DNA of 64,000 bases from Verrucomicrobiaceae bacterium UBA1938 (GTDB lineage: Bacteria > Verrucomicrobiota > Verrucomicrobiia > Verrucomicrobiales > Verrucomicrobiaceae). Below are positions 1 to 7,542 of this stretch, piece by piece. How positions within the stretch are numbered: the first letter of the stretch is position 1; the number at the start of each line of letters is the position of its first letter. The notes under the pieces were generated by a model. It was given only the letters and a program-made list of their open reading frames with translations. It did not search any database and had not been told where the DNA came from. Location: assembly GCA_002336895.1 (NCBI GenBank), contig DDFC01000029.1, forward strand, positions 117,757 through 181,756, read 5' to 3'. The position numbers were made by a program, and so were the translations under genes.

Positions 1-865
1 TGGAGTGGAGCTTGCCGGAGGTGGGATCGATGCACATGAGGCCGCCGGTGGCGGGGTCGCTCTCGCCGCCGGCGTAGATGAGGATCTTGGTCTGGCCATG
101 GAGCTGAGCGGGGACGGGGGAGGCGTAGCTGGCACCCCAGGCGTCTTCGACGGTCCAGAGGATCTTGCCGCTGTGGAGGTCAAAGGCGGCGACGCTGACG
201 CCTGCCTCGGCGAGGCGCTCTTTGCGGTCGCGGAGGCCTTCGGTGTCTTCGATGGGGCCTTTTTTGCCGCCGACATTGAGAATGACGCGGCCTTCGAGAA
301 TGAGGGGGGTGCCGCCTGCGCCGAAGAAGTCCTGTGGGACGTGGTATTCGGAACGGAGGTCGTGTTTCCAGAGCTCTTTGCCGGTCTTGAGATCGAAAGC
401 ATGAAGCTCGGCGGTGACGCCGAAGGTGACGACGATACCATCGGCGATGACGGGGGAGCCGCGAGGGCCATTGCTGAAACCGTAGCGATCCTGGTAGGAG
501 ACTGGGTAGTCGGCGGTCCAGAAGCGTTTACCGGTTTCGCGATCAAGGCACTCGATGGTTTCTTTGCCAGCGAGTGCGTGGAAGAGCACGCAATAGCTTC
601 CGCTGATGGCGGGGGAGTTGTAGGCATCGCCCATCTGGACCTCCCAGAGTGTTTTGAGGCCGGATTGGGGCCAGGATTTGAGCAGGTGGGTTTCGGGCGA
701 GATGGCGTCGTGGGTGGGGCCGAGGACGCGGGGCCAGTCGCTGGTTTTGGCGGAGGCTGAAAGGGGCTTGGGTGCAGCGTGGGAGGTGAGGCGGTCAAAG
801 CTCTCCTGCGCGGGGCAGATGCGAAGGGCCAGAAGGAGGAGGAAGAGGATCGACGGGCGGTGCAT
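1..865 (-). CDS. PQQ-binding-like beta-propeller repeat protein (3' end outside window)
   Basis: Reading the minus strand from the ATG at 865 gives an open frame to the window edge (288 codons, no stop). It starts with an export signal (MHRPSILFLLLLALRICPAQ), then DWPRVLGP, the usual first motif of verrucomicrobial and planctomycetal PQQ-like propellers (DWP.wrGP). Repeated blade signatures follow, such as LDRETGKRFW, FDLKTGKELW, FDLHSGKILW and a final CIDPTSGKL. These xDxxTGKxxW blades are known from the outer-membrane-assembly/alcohol-dehydrogenase propeller fold; in these phyla the proteins are secreted and their substrate is generally unknown. The C-terminus is missing only because of the window boundary. 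The long plus-strand frame here is its shadow. Confidence 0.85.
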   Translation of the reverse strand, partial: MHRPSILFLLLLALRICPAQESFDRLTSHAAPKPLSASAKTSDWPRVLGPTHDAISPETHLLKSWPQSGLKTLWEVQMGDAYNSPAISGSYCVLFHALAGKETIECLDRETGKRFWTADYPVSYQDRYGFSNGPRGSPVIADGIVVTFGVTAELHAFDLKTGKELWKHDLRSEYHVPQDFFGAGGTPLILEGRVILNVGGKKGPIEDTEGLRDRKERLAEAGVSVAAFDLHSGKILWTVEDAWGASYASPVPAQLHGQTKILIYAGGESDPATGGLMCIDPTSGKLHS

Positions 866-887
866 TGGGTGGTAAGATAATACAGCC

Positions 888-1043
888 ATGAAAACCGCCA
901 CTTTCATTCTTCTGACGGCCTGTGTTTTGAGCGCGTGCTCTGGAGGGGGAAGCGGAGTGCCGGGCAAGGGGCGGGTGGCGAAGGATCAGACGGTGTTTTC
1001 GTGGCTGAGCACGACAGCGGTGACGCCGACGGTGGCGAGGTGA
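888..1043 (+). CDS. small predicted lipoprotein, 51 aa
   Basis: ATG at 888, divergent from the PQQ-like gene and only 22 bases from its start. The product begins MKTATFILLTACVLSACSGGG: a lysine, a hydrophobic stretch and the lipobox L-S-A-C, with Cys17 as the expected lipidated residue, followed by a short polar tail. The stop TGA shares its last base with the ATG of the next gene, which suggests co-translation. No homologue or function is recognised. The alternative is that this is only the leader of a decayed longer gene. Confidence 0.5.
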   Translation: MKTATFILLTACVLSACSGGGSGVPGKGRVAKDQTVFSWLSTTAVTPTVAR

Positions 1044-1522
1044 TGTTTATGGAGGGCATGAAGTCACCACAAGATTTTACCTGGTTTGAGCGCCAGTTTG
1101 GAGCGTCCGCGCTGGCTGGCATTTCTGCCTATGTCATCGGATATGGGCTTGGGTTTTGGGGGGCTGGAATAGGTGGTGCCAGGCTGGATGTCGGCACGGT
1201 TTTGATGCGTGGCGTTTACTGCGCTTTGTTTCCTGTTGTTCTGGCCTGGTTCACACGCACGGCCTGGCTTTTCATGGTGCCGATCTACATGATCGGTTTT
1301 GGCACGAGCTTTGGGAAGGTTTTAACCTTTGGTATTCGAGACGCCATCATGGCTTGGTGTTCTTTGCTGGCAGGTGAGCGCCCGATTCCATCTCAGCCGT
1401 CTTCGCATCCTGATTTGCCATGGGTTTTTGCGATCATGCTGTGGATGACGGGGCTTGCTGCCATCGTGCGCCGAAGCGGGCGTTTTCGGTGTGGGGACGT
1501 TCTGCAGGAAAAGGCCGAGTGA
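1043..1522 (+). CDS. hypothetical polytopic membrane protein
   Basis: An open frame of 159 codons starting at ATG 1043, one base overlapping the stop of the lipoprotein gene, with GAGG just upstream; in-frame ATGs at 1049 and 1058 are alternatives. The protein has about four hydrophobic segments (ALAGISAYVIGYGLGFWG; VLMRGVYCALFPVVLAWF; WLFMVPIYMIGFGTSFG; a segment near VFAIMLWMTGLAAIV) and a basic tail. No family recognised. The upstream part of this frame (935-1042) belongs to the lipoprotein gene in another frame and is not used here. Confidence 0.5.
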   Translation: MFMEGMKSPQDFTWFERQFGASALAGISAYVIGYGLGFWGAGIGGARLDVGTVLMRGVYCALFPVVLAWFTRTAWLFMVPIYMIGFGTSFGKVLTFGIRDAIMAWCSLLAGERPIPSQPSSHPDLPWVFAIMLWMTGLAAIVRRSGRFRCGDVLQEKAE

Positions 1523-1600
1523 ACATGGATGAGCAGCAGTTGATCGCGTTAGAGCAACAAAAGCCAATGATAGGCCGTTGAGCGGGGGGAATTCCGGCGT

Positions 1601-2485
1601 ATGAGGGAGGGAACACCCACCAACCGCATGCTGATCCCCACCTCTTTCCCGACGTCCAATGGTCCTGCTGAATCGAAGCCGCTGATCGCCCAGGAGGGCT
1701 GGGTGGTGCAGCACCTGTTTTTCACGATTGATCATGGCTACTGGGCGGCGCTGACGCCGGAGGAGCGGCAGGAGCGGCGGGAGAATTTTACGCGCACGAT
1801 TGAGGCGATCCGCAAGCACCCGGGCACGCAGCTGCTGGCGTTTGCGATGGTGTCGCCGAAGTCGGAGCTGGGCTTCATGCTGATCACGCCGGATCTGCAT
1901 GACTCGCAGAAGTTTGAAAAGCAGATCAGCCTGGCGCTGGGGCCTGATGTGCTGACGCCTGCGTACAGCTACCTCTCGATGACGGAGTGGACGGAGTACT
2001 CGCAGAGCGAGGAGGAGTTCAAAGTGCAGCTGGAGAAGGCGGAAAATCTGGCCCCGGGCACGGAGGCCTTTGAGAAGCGACTGGGAGAGTGGAAGGGGCA
2101 CATGACGAAGTACTTCAATGACCGCCTGTACCCGAACATGCCGGACTGGCAGGTGGTCTGCTTTTACCCGATGAGCAAGCGTCGCAACGTGGGCGCGAAC
2201 TGGTATGCGAACGAATTTGCGAAGCGCCGTGAACTGATGGGTGGCCATGCGAAGACGGGCCGCAAGTATGCCGGGAAGGTGCGCCAGCTGATCACGGGTT
2301 CGACAGGCCTGGACAGCTATGAGTGGGGCGTGACGCTGTTTGCGCACGACATGTTCCAGATCAAGAGCATCGTGTATGAGATGCGCTTTGATGAAGTGAC
2401 GGCGCAGTACGGCGAGTTTGGCGACTTTTACATCGGCATCCAGACGCCGACAGGCGAGCTGCTGCAGCGGGTGATGCTGAGTTGA
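1601..2485 (+). CDS. hemQ: coproheme decarboxylase HemQ / ChdC (chlorite dismutase-like family)
   Basis: Converts coproheme III to haem b by two oxidative decarboxylations in the coproporphyrin-dependent haem pathway; cytosolic. The HemQ hallmark YPMSK is present at about residues 189-193 (catalytic Tyr and propionate-binding Lys). The proximal haem-ligand His lies 27 residues further on, in LMGGHA (about 216), the same spacing as in Firmicute HemQ. The C-terminal block SYEWGVTLFAHD...EMRFDEVTAQYGEFG is also characteristic. Length (294 aa) is slightly above the usual 250; ATG at 1628 (MLIPTSF) would remove nine residues and is equally plausible. The family also includes true chlorite dismutases, but the YPMSK motif argues for HemQ. 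Confidence 0.88.
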   Translation: MREGTPTNRMLIPTSFPTSNGPAESKPLIAQEGWVVQHLFFTIDHGYWAALTPEERQERRENFTRTIEAIRKHPGTQLLAFAMVSPKSELGFMLITPDLHDSQKFEKQISLALGPDVLTPAYSYLSMTEWTEYSQSEEEFKVQLEKAENLAPGTEAFEKRLGEWKGHMTKYFNDRLYPNMPDWQVVCFYPMSKRRNVGANWYANEFAKRRELMGGHAKTGRKYAGKVRQLITGSTGLDSYEWGVTLFAHDMFQIKSIVYEMRFDEVTAQYGEFGDFYIGIQTPTGELLQRVMLS

Positions 2486-2515
2486 TTTGGATCGTTTTGG
2501 CATTATTCTCCGCAC

Positions 2516-2764
2516 ATGACATCTGTGCTTCCAGCCCCGGTTGCCGAGATCAAAAGCCGCATCGACGAGCTTTCGCGGTCTGACCGGCTGCTGCTGAATG
2601 AAATTCTTCGGGTGGAAAGCGAGAAGGAACTGCTGGAAGACCGAGACTGGCCCTGGGAGATTTTGGAAAAGCGTGAAGCGGCTCTAAAATCCGGCGAGAG
2701 CCGAGCCCTTCCTCTGGAAGAGGTGGCGAATCGCCTCCGGGCGCGAAGAGCCGACAGGTCATGA
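2516..2764 (+). CDS. type II antitoxin, putative addiction module component
   Basis: An 82-residue acidic/basic helical protein of the addiction module component type (TIGR02574-like), which typically has a helix ending in LxxxExxxL and a charged C-terminal toxin-binding tail. Here one sees EIKSRIDELSRSDRLLLNEIL followed by DRDWPWEILEKREAALKSGE and a C-terminal LEEVANRLRARR. It overlaps the following toxin gene by four bases (ATGA at 2761-2764), the normal arrangement for translationally coupled toxin-antitoxin pairs. Antitoxin-toxin complexes of this type usually repress their own promoter, which would lie in the 30 bases after hemQ. Confidence 0.75.
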   Translation: MTSVLPAPVAEIKSRIDELSRSDRLLLNEILRVESEKELLEDRDWPWEILEKREAALKSGESRALPLEEVANRLRARRADRS

Positions 2765-3078
2765 AAGTGACGGTAGATCTCGCTGTCGAGACTGACATTG
2801 CTGAAATAGCCGACTTTTATGACCTGCAACTGCGGGGCTTGGGTGCCGATGTTGAAGAGTTCCTCATTGAATGTCTTGGGCAGCTGGCGGTTCTGGCGGG
2901 TATTCATCCGCAGCGCCGTGGGATCTACCGACAGGTGATCTCGCGTGGCAGGTTTCCGTATTTTGTCGTTTACTACGAGATATTGACGAGTTCAGAAGTA
3001 TTGGTGCGAGCCGTGCAGGATCATCGCCGCGATCCAGATGACATTGCAGCCAAGATCGACGACCGTTTCACCTCATAA
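2761..3078 (+). CDS. ParE/RelE-superfamily toxin
   Basis: 105 aa, start ATG 2761 inside the stop of the antitoxin. The sequence fits the ParE/RelE fold: a helical hairpin (AVETDIAEIADFYDLQLRG), a basic strand segment RRGIYRQVISRGRFPYFVVYYEI, and the typical final strand VLVRAVQDHRRDP. The FPYFVVYYE block and the xHxRxP end are characteristic of ParE-like toxins, which act on gyrase, or of RelE-like ribosome-dependent RNases; the sequence does not decide between them. It ends two bases before thiG and so could be cotranscribed with it. Confidence 0.8.
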   Translation: MKVTVDLAVETDIAEIADFYDLQLRGLGADVEEFLIECLGQLAVLAGIHPQRRGIYRQVISRGRFPYFVVYYEILTSSEVLVRAVQDHRRDPDDIAAKIDDRFTS

Positions 3079-3080
3079 GC

Positions 3081-3863
3081 ATGCTCAACCAGCCTCTCAC
3101 CATCGCCAACCGTCAGTTCAACTCCCGTCTCATGCTGGGCACGGGGAAATTTGCCAGCGGGGAGCTGATGCGGGACGCCATCGTGGCTTCGGAGACGGAG
3201 ATCGTGACGGTGGCGCTGAGGCGTGCGGATCTTTCCGGCAAGGGGGACCCGTTTGCGAACATCCTCGACTTCATCCCGAAAAATGTGCTGCTGCTGCCGA
3301 ACACGAGCGGGGCGATGAATGCGGAGGAGGCGGTGCGGCTGGCCCGGCTGGCGGTGGCGGCGGGGCTGCCGAACTGGGTGAAGCTGGAGATCCACCCGGA
3401 CCCGCGCTACCTGCTGCCGGACCCGATCGAGACGCTGAAAGCGGCGGAAGTGCTTGTGAAAGAGGGATTTACCGTGCTGCCTTATATCAATGCGGACCCT
3501 GTTTTGGCCCGCCGACTGCAGGATGTGGGCACGGCGACGGTGATGCCGCTGGGGTCGCCGATCGGCTCACATCAGGGGATCACGACACGGAGGCAGATCG
3601 AAATCATCATCACGCAGGCGACGGTGCCGGTGGTGGTGGATGCGGGGATCGGAGCGCCGAGCCATGCGGCGGAGGCCTTTGAAATGGGGGCGGATGCTGT
3701 GCTGGTAAATACGGCCATCGCGGTGGCCGCCGACCCTGTACGCATGGCCAAGGCGTTCAAAATGAGCGTGGAAGCGGGGCGAAGCGCCTACGAGATCGGC
3801 ATCAGCGAAGGTTCGACGGAGGCTTCAGCCACCAGTCCGCTGACAACGTTTCTTTATAAGTGA
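3081..3863 (+). CDS. thiG: thiazole synthase ThiG
   Basis: Forms the thiazole phosphate ring of thiamine from 1-deoxy-D-xylulose 5-phosphate, dehydroglycine and ThiS thiocarboxylate. The protein has the expected 260-residue TIM-barrel length. The Schiff-base lysine is in WVKLEI (Lys101). Other family blocks are FNSRLMLGTGK near the N-terminus, VLPYINADPVLARRL, MPLGSPIGS (phosphate loop), VDAGIGAPSHAAEAFEMGADAVLVNTAIA, and a C-terminal SPLTTFL. No thiS, thiF or thiH is adjacent; its direct neighbour is the toxin gene two bases upstream. Confidence 0.95.
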   Translation: MLNQPLTIANRQFNSRLMLGTGKFASGELMRDAIVASETEIVTVALRRADLSGKGDPFANILDFIPKNVLLLPNTSGAMNAEEAVRLARLAVAAGLPNWVKLEIHPDPRYLLPDPIETLKAAEVLVKEGFTVLPYINADPVLARRLQDVGTATVMPLGSPIGSHQGITTRRQIEIIITQATVPVVVDAGIGAPSHAAEAFEMGADAVLVNTAIAVAADPVRMAKAFKMSVEAGRSAYEIGISEGSTEASATSPLTTFLYK

Positions 3864-3880
3864 GCCAAAAGCAGCCTGAT

Positions 3881-3964
3881 TCAGCCTTTCACCAGGTAGG
3901 TGAAGGCAAGAACTCCGCAAAAAAGCAGCGCGGCGGCGAGACACATTCCGTAAAAGATGACCAT
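3881..3964 (-). CDS. possible 27-aa single-pass membrane peptide
   Basis: On the minus strand ATG 3964 to TGA 3881 encodes MVIFYGMCLAAALLFCGVLA followed by FTYLVKG, a single hydrophobic helix with a short basic end. It fills the gap between thiG and rpsN, convergent to thiG. No clear ribosome binding site. Very short membrane peptides like this are often real but are not annotated reliably; no function can be given. Confidence 0.35.
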   Translation of the reverse strand: MVIFYGMCLAAALLFCGVLAFTYLVKG

Positions 3965-4053
3965 AGTGAGGGGTTTTTAGCGTGAATCAGAGGCAGCGCC
4001 AGTGGAAATTTTCTCTTGCGAAAAGAAGGCTTTGAGGCAGACTCCGCGCCCCT

Positions 4054-4323
4054 ATGGCAAAAACATGCTGGCTCGAGCGCGACAAGCGCAAACGTAAAAC
4101 CGTCGAAAAGTACGCAAAGCTGCGTGCTGAACTCAAGGCGAAAGGCGACTTCGTCGGCCTCTCCATGCTTCCCCGTGATGCAAGCCCGACCCGTCTGACC
4201 AACCGCTGCCGCGTGTCCGGACGCCGTCGCGCTTTCATGCGCCGCTTCCAGATGTCCCGTATGACCTTCCGCGAACTCGCCTCCCAGGGAATGATCCCCG
4301 GGGTGACGAAGTCCAGCTGGTAA
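4054..4323 (+). CDS. rpsN: 30S ribosomal protein S14
   Basis: 89 residues, the length of the zinc-free (C-minus) S14 type. The family pattern is clear: MAKTCWLERDKRKRKTVEKYA at the N-terminus, SMLPRDASPTRLTNRC in the middle, and the 16S-rRNA-binding SGRRRAFMRRFQMSRMTFRELA toward the end, finishing KSSW. Only single cysteines, no CxxC pairs, so it does not use zinc. It stands alone rather than in the spc operon, as often for the zinc-independent form. Confidence 0.95.
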   Translation: MAKTCWLERDKRKRKTVEKYAKLRAELKAKGDFVGLSMLPRDASPTRLTNRCRVSGRRRAFMRRFQMSRMTFRELASQGMIPGVTKSSW

Positions 4324-4340
4324 AGAATACGTCCGAACTT

Positions 4341-4364
4341 GCAGCCGGGCTGAACTCCGGCTGC
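4341..4364. other. 8-bp stem-loop after rpsN
   Basis: GCAGCCGG (4341-4348) pairs perfectly with CCGGCTGC (4357-4364) across an 8-base loop, 18 bases after the rpsN stop. There is no T-run after it, so it is not a canonical intrinsic terminator; it may be a processing or stability hairpin between rpsN and the next gene. Confidence 0.4.
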
Positions 4365-4398
4365 ATGGAGAGGCGGAGCGTTTATAATCTGATTGTAG

Positions 4399-4650
4399 AT
4401 GCCTACCTACTCCTACATCGCTGAAGACCCAGAGAAAGGATGCCCTGCGTGCCGCAGAGGTTTTGATCTGCGCCGACCTCTGAGCAGGCCGGCGCTGGAA
4501 AGCTGCCCATTGTGCAAGCAGCCGGTCAAAAAGCTTATTTCAGGCTTCAACACACCGAAAATCACCAAACCCCTTTCTGTTTCCGACGCGAAAGCGGCCG
4601 GCTTCACCATCCTCGAAAAACGATGTGATGGAAACTACGAGAAGCTGTGA
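4399..4650 (+). CDS. FmdB-family zinc ribbon protein
   Basis: 83 aa starting MPTYSYIAEDPEKGCPACRRGFDLRRPLS. The FmdB family starts MPtYeY.C..Cg..fe and continues C..C; here two CxxC knuckles are seen, CPAC (about 15-18) and CPLC (about 36-39), followed by KQPVKKLISGF. These would bind one zinc. FmdB-like proteins were first linked to formamidase/amidase regulation, but the function of most is unknown. The usual first Cys pair after MPTYEY is shifted by a short insert (AEDPEKG). Confidence 0.75.
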   Translation: MPTYSYIAEDPEKGCPACRRGFDLRRPLSRPALESCPLCKQPVKKLISGFNTPKITKPLSVSDAKAAGFTILEKRCDGNYEKL

Positions 4651-4670
4651 ACGTCTGACCGCGCCGCCTC

Positions 4671-6074
4671 ATGACACTCCTGCTTGCCAACGCCTCCGCT
4701 GAACTCGTACGCGAGTGGAGTTTCACCTCTTCGGAGCTTTTCTGGCAGGCTGTGATTGTGCTGCTGATCGTGCTGCTCAACGCCTTCTTTGTGGCGGCTG
4801 AGTTTGCGATCGTGAAAGTGAGAGACAGTCAGCTGCAGGCTGCGATTGATGAGGGGACGCGTGGAGCGAAGTTTGCGCAGAATGTGACGCGCAACCTGGA
4901 TGCGTACCTTTCCGCCGGACAGCTGGGCATCACGCTGACGAGCATCGCGCTGGGTATTTTTGGCGAGCCGTTTGTGGCCATCGTGGTGCAGCCGATGCTG
5001 TTCAAGATCGGGATTGTCAGCGAGACGGTGATCCGCTGGACGTCGATCGGCATCGCGTATGCGATTGTGACGTACCTGCATGTGGTGCTGGGCGAGCAGA
5101 CGCCGAAGGTGCTGGCGATCCGTAAATCGCTGCCGACAACGCTCTTAATTGCGCGGCCGCTGCATTTGTTTTACGTGGTGCTGAAGCCGGCGATCTGGAT
5201 CCTGAGCGCGAGCACGAACATGGTGCTGCGGACGATGGGCATCAGCGCTGTGTCCGAGCATGAGATCGCTCACTCTGAAGAAGAGCTGCGGCACATCGTG
5301 GCGGAGAGCCAGAAGTCCAAGGAGGTGACGGAGACCGAGAAGGACATTCTGCTGAATGCGCTGGCGCTGAACGACCGCTGTGTGCGTGATGTGATGACGC
5401 CGCGCAACCAGGTGGTGTCTCTGGATGCGGACGAGGGCTTTGAGGTCAACCTCAAGATCGCCATCGACACGAAGCATACGCGCTATCCGCTGGTGGAAGG
5501 GCACCTGGACCACGCGATCGGAATCATCCACATCAAGGACCTGCTGAGCCTGATCGGGAAGCCGCAGCCGGATCTGCGCAAGATCATGCGGACGCTGCAC
5601 ATGGTGCCGGAGATGATGCCGATCGACAAGCTGCTGCGCTTCTTTCTGGACAAGCATGTGCACGTGGCGCTGGCGGTGGATGAGTTTGGCGGGGCGGTGG
5701 GCATCGTGACGCTGGACAACGTGCTGGAGGAGATCGTGGGCGACATTCAGGATGAATTTGACCACGAGGTCAGCGAGTTCCGCCGCATCAACGAGCATGA
5801 GTTTACAGTGGAAGGAACCTTCAACCTCTACGAGCTGGCCGACCAGACAGGGATCGAGCTGGAGAGCGATGAAGTGACGACCATCGGCGGCTATGTGACG
5901 CACCTGCTGGGGCATCTGCCGAAGGTGGGAGAGAAAGTGACGATCGAGGACTATGAGGTGACGACGACGAAGGCGGATCTGCGGCGCGTGCTGCAACTGC
6001 ACTTCAAGCGGATCTCTGCGGTGAGCCAGGATGCGAGTGCCGAGGCGGACAGCGACGAGCCGGAGGGGCTGTAA
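4671..6074 (+). CDS. CNNM/CBS/CorC_HlyC-domain membrane protein (hemolysin C / CorB type)
   Basis: 467 aa with the three-part architecture of the CorB/TlyC group: an N-terminal DUF21/CNNM transmembrane domain (about residues 20-200, with AVIVLLIVLLNAFFVAAEFA and the family signature LSAGQLGITLTSIALGIFGEP), two CBS repeats in the middle (VMTPRNQVVSLDAD; HTRYPLVEGHLDHAIGIIHI; VALAVDEFGGAVGIVTLDNVLEEIVGDI), and a C-terminal CorC_HlyC domain (FTVEGTFNLYEL...TIGGYVTHLLGHLPKVGE). Members are thought to mediate or regulate Mg2+/Co2+ efflux in the inner membrane; the hemolysin name is historical. Starts 20 bases after the zinc-ribbon gene. Confidence 0.9.
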   Translation: MTLLLANASAELVREWSFTSSELFWQAVIVLLIVLLNAFFVAAEFAIVKVRDSQLQAAIDEGTRGAKFAQNVTRNLDAYLSAGQLGITLTSIALGIFGEPFVAIVVQPMLFKIGIVSETVIRWTSIGIAYAIVTYLHVVLGEQTPKVLAIRKSLPTTLLIARPLHLFYVVLKPAIWILSASTNMVLRTMGISAVSEHEIAHSEEELRHIVAESQKSKEVTETEKDILLNALALNDRCVRDVMTPRNQVVSLDADEGFEVNLKIAIDTKHTRYPLVEGHLDHAIGIIHIKDLLSLIGKPQPDLRKIMRTLHMVPEMMPIDKLLRFFLDKHVHVALAVDEFGGAVGIVTLDNVLEEIVGDIQDEFDHEVSEFRRINEHEFTVEGTFNLYELADQTGIELESDEVTTIGGYVTHLLGHLPKVGEKVTIEDYEVTTTKADLRRVLQLHFKRISAVSQDASAEADSDEPEGL

Positions 6075-6083
6075 GGCTGGTGA

Positions 6084-7118
6084 TCAAACAGCCGCAGTTG
6101 CATCTGCGACGAAGGCGTCCACGTCGGCTTCGGTGGTGCGCCAGGAGCACATGAGGCGGGAGCCGCCGCCGATGAAGCTGTAAAAGACCCAGCCGCGTGC
6201 TTTGAGGGCCTCCTTCATTTTGTCAGGTAGCCTGGCAAAGACGGCGTTGGCATCGACGGGGTAGAGAATCTGCACACCGGGGAGGTGGCCGAGGGCGTCT
6301 GCGAGGCGACGGGCGAGGGTGTTGCCGTTTTGGGCGTGTCTGCGCCAGGTGTCATCACGCAAAATGCGGAGCCACTGGGCAGAGATGAAGCGCATTTTGG
6401 AGCAGAGCTGGCCTGCCTGCTTGCAGCGGTAGGCGAACTCCTGGGAGAGCTCTTTGTTGAAAAAGACGACGGCTTCAGTGACGGCCATGCCGAGCTTGGT
6501 GCCGCCGCAGCAGAGAACGTCCACGCCGGCACGCCAGGTGATGTCTGCGGGGGTGCAGTTGAGGCCGGTGAGGGCATTGAAGAAGCGTGCTCCGTCCATG
6601 TGGATGGAGAGGCCGTGCTGCCTGGCGACAGCGCCGAGGCCTTTGACTTCGCCGGGACGATAGACGGTGCCGAGCTCGGTGCTCTGGCTGATGCTCAGGG
6701 CGCGAGGCTTGGGGAAATGGACGTCTGTGCGGCTGGTGGCGAGGCGCTCGACATCGGAGGGGTCGAGCTTGCCCAGAGGGCTGCGAGCGAGGAGGATCTT
6801 GGAACCGTGGCTGAAGAACTCGGGAGCGCCGCATTCATCGGTCTCCACATGGGCCTCCTGGGCGGTGATGATGCTGTGGTAGCTCTGGCAGAGGGTTGCG
6901 AGGGAGAGTGAATTGGCCGCGGTGCCATTGAAGACGAAGTACACGTCGCAGTCGGTTTCGAAGAAGCTGCGGAAGGTTTCGCAGGCCTCTGCGGTTATGG
7001 TGTCGGCGCCGTAGCTGGGTTGGTAGCCTGAGTTGGCCTCCTCGAGAGCCTGCCATGCCTCCGGGCAGATGCCGGAGGTATTGTCCGAGGCGAAGTGGTA
7101 TTTGAGTTCAGCGCTCAT
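6084..7118 (-). CDS. low-specificity threonine aldolase-type PLP enzyme
   Basis: Fold-type I PLP enzyme that cleaves L-threonine/allo-threonine to glycine and acetaldehyde. The Schiff-base lysine sits in CCGGTKLGM (about Lys208), preceded by the PLP-contacting IHMDGARFFNAL (Asp-Gly-Ala-Arg) and by FNGTAANSLSLA, and the protein starts YHFASDNTSGICPEAWQAL, all typical of threonine aldolases. The start at 7118 gives a four-base ATGA overlap with the upstream DoxX-like gene; the longer frame to 7145 lacks support. Several homologues act on phenylserine or other beta-hydroxy amino acids, so substrate is not certain. Confidence 0.88.
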   Translation of the reverse strand: MSAELKYHFASDNTSGICPEAWQALEEANSGYQPSYGADTITAEACETFRSFFETDCDVYFVFNGTAANSLSLATLCQSYHSIITAQEAHVETDECGAPEFFSHGSKILLARSPLGKLDPSDVERLATSRTDVHFPKPRALSISQSTELGTVYRPGEVKGLGAVARQHGLSIHMDGARFFNALTGLNCTPADITWRAGVDVLCCGGTKLGMAVTEAVVFFNKELSQEFAYRCKQAGQLCSKMRFISAQWLRILRDDTWRRHAQNGNTLARRLADALGHLPGVQILYPVDANAVFARLPDKMKEALKARGWVFYSFIGGGSRLMCSWRTTEADVDAFVADATAAV

Positions 7119-7525
7119 GCTTTTGATCGGGGCTTGCCGTGCCATACCAGAACGAGCCCGCCGACGAGCAGGAGGATGTCCCGTATGATGAGGTCACTGT
7201 AGCTGGAAGTGGCGTCTGCGTGGCCGAAGCAACCGCAGCGGATGTCGATGCCGCGCCACCAGGAGATGCCGATGGCGGCGAGGAAGACGAGCAGGGAGCC
7301 ATTGAGGATGAGCAGACCGCCTGAGCGCAGAACGCCGCTCATGACGGCCAGTCCGGCGAGGATTTCCAGCCACGGGAGGCCCATGGCCAGCCATGCGGCC
7401 CAGGGATCTCCCAGAAGGTCAAAACTGCGGATGTCATCGAGAAAAGACATGGGGTCCGCCGCCTTCAGAATGCCGGCGTAAACAAAGACGCCGCCGAAAA
7501 AGAAGTGGAGGATGAGGCGCAGCAT
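7115..7525 (-). CDS. MauE/DoxX-like redox membrane protein
   Basis: 136 aa with four hydrophobic helices: LILHFFFGGVFVYAGILKAADP at the start (the F..g.lFl.aG..Kl.dP signature of MauE/DoxX), WLAMGLPWLEILAGLAVM, a third helix and a C-terminal LLLVGGLVLVW. The periplasmic-side GIDIRCGCFGH gives a CxC pair, the MauE feature associated with thiol transfer. MauE proteins assist disulphide formation or act as small terminal electron-transfer membrane proteins. Coupled to the threonine aldolase gene by an ATGA overlap; a metabolic link is not obvious. Confidence 0.8.
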   Translation of the reverse strand: MLRLILHFFFGGVFVYAGILKAADPMSFLDDIRSFDLLGDPWAAWLAMGLPWLEILAGLAVMSGVLRSGGLLILNGSLLVFLAAIGISWWRGIDIRCGCFGHADATSSYSDLIIRDILLLVGGLVLVWHGKPRSKA

Positions 7526-7542
7526 GGGGGAGGGCTGCCAAC

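Noticed and set aside
5..760. Long plus-strand frame at the window start
   Set aside because: It is antisense to the PQQ-like propeller gene, whose frame has signal peptide and blade motifs.
1525..1581. 18-codon frame just before hemQ
   Set aside because: Too short, no ribosome site, no recognisable composition; could equally be random.
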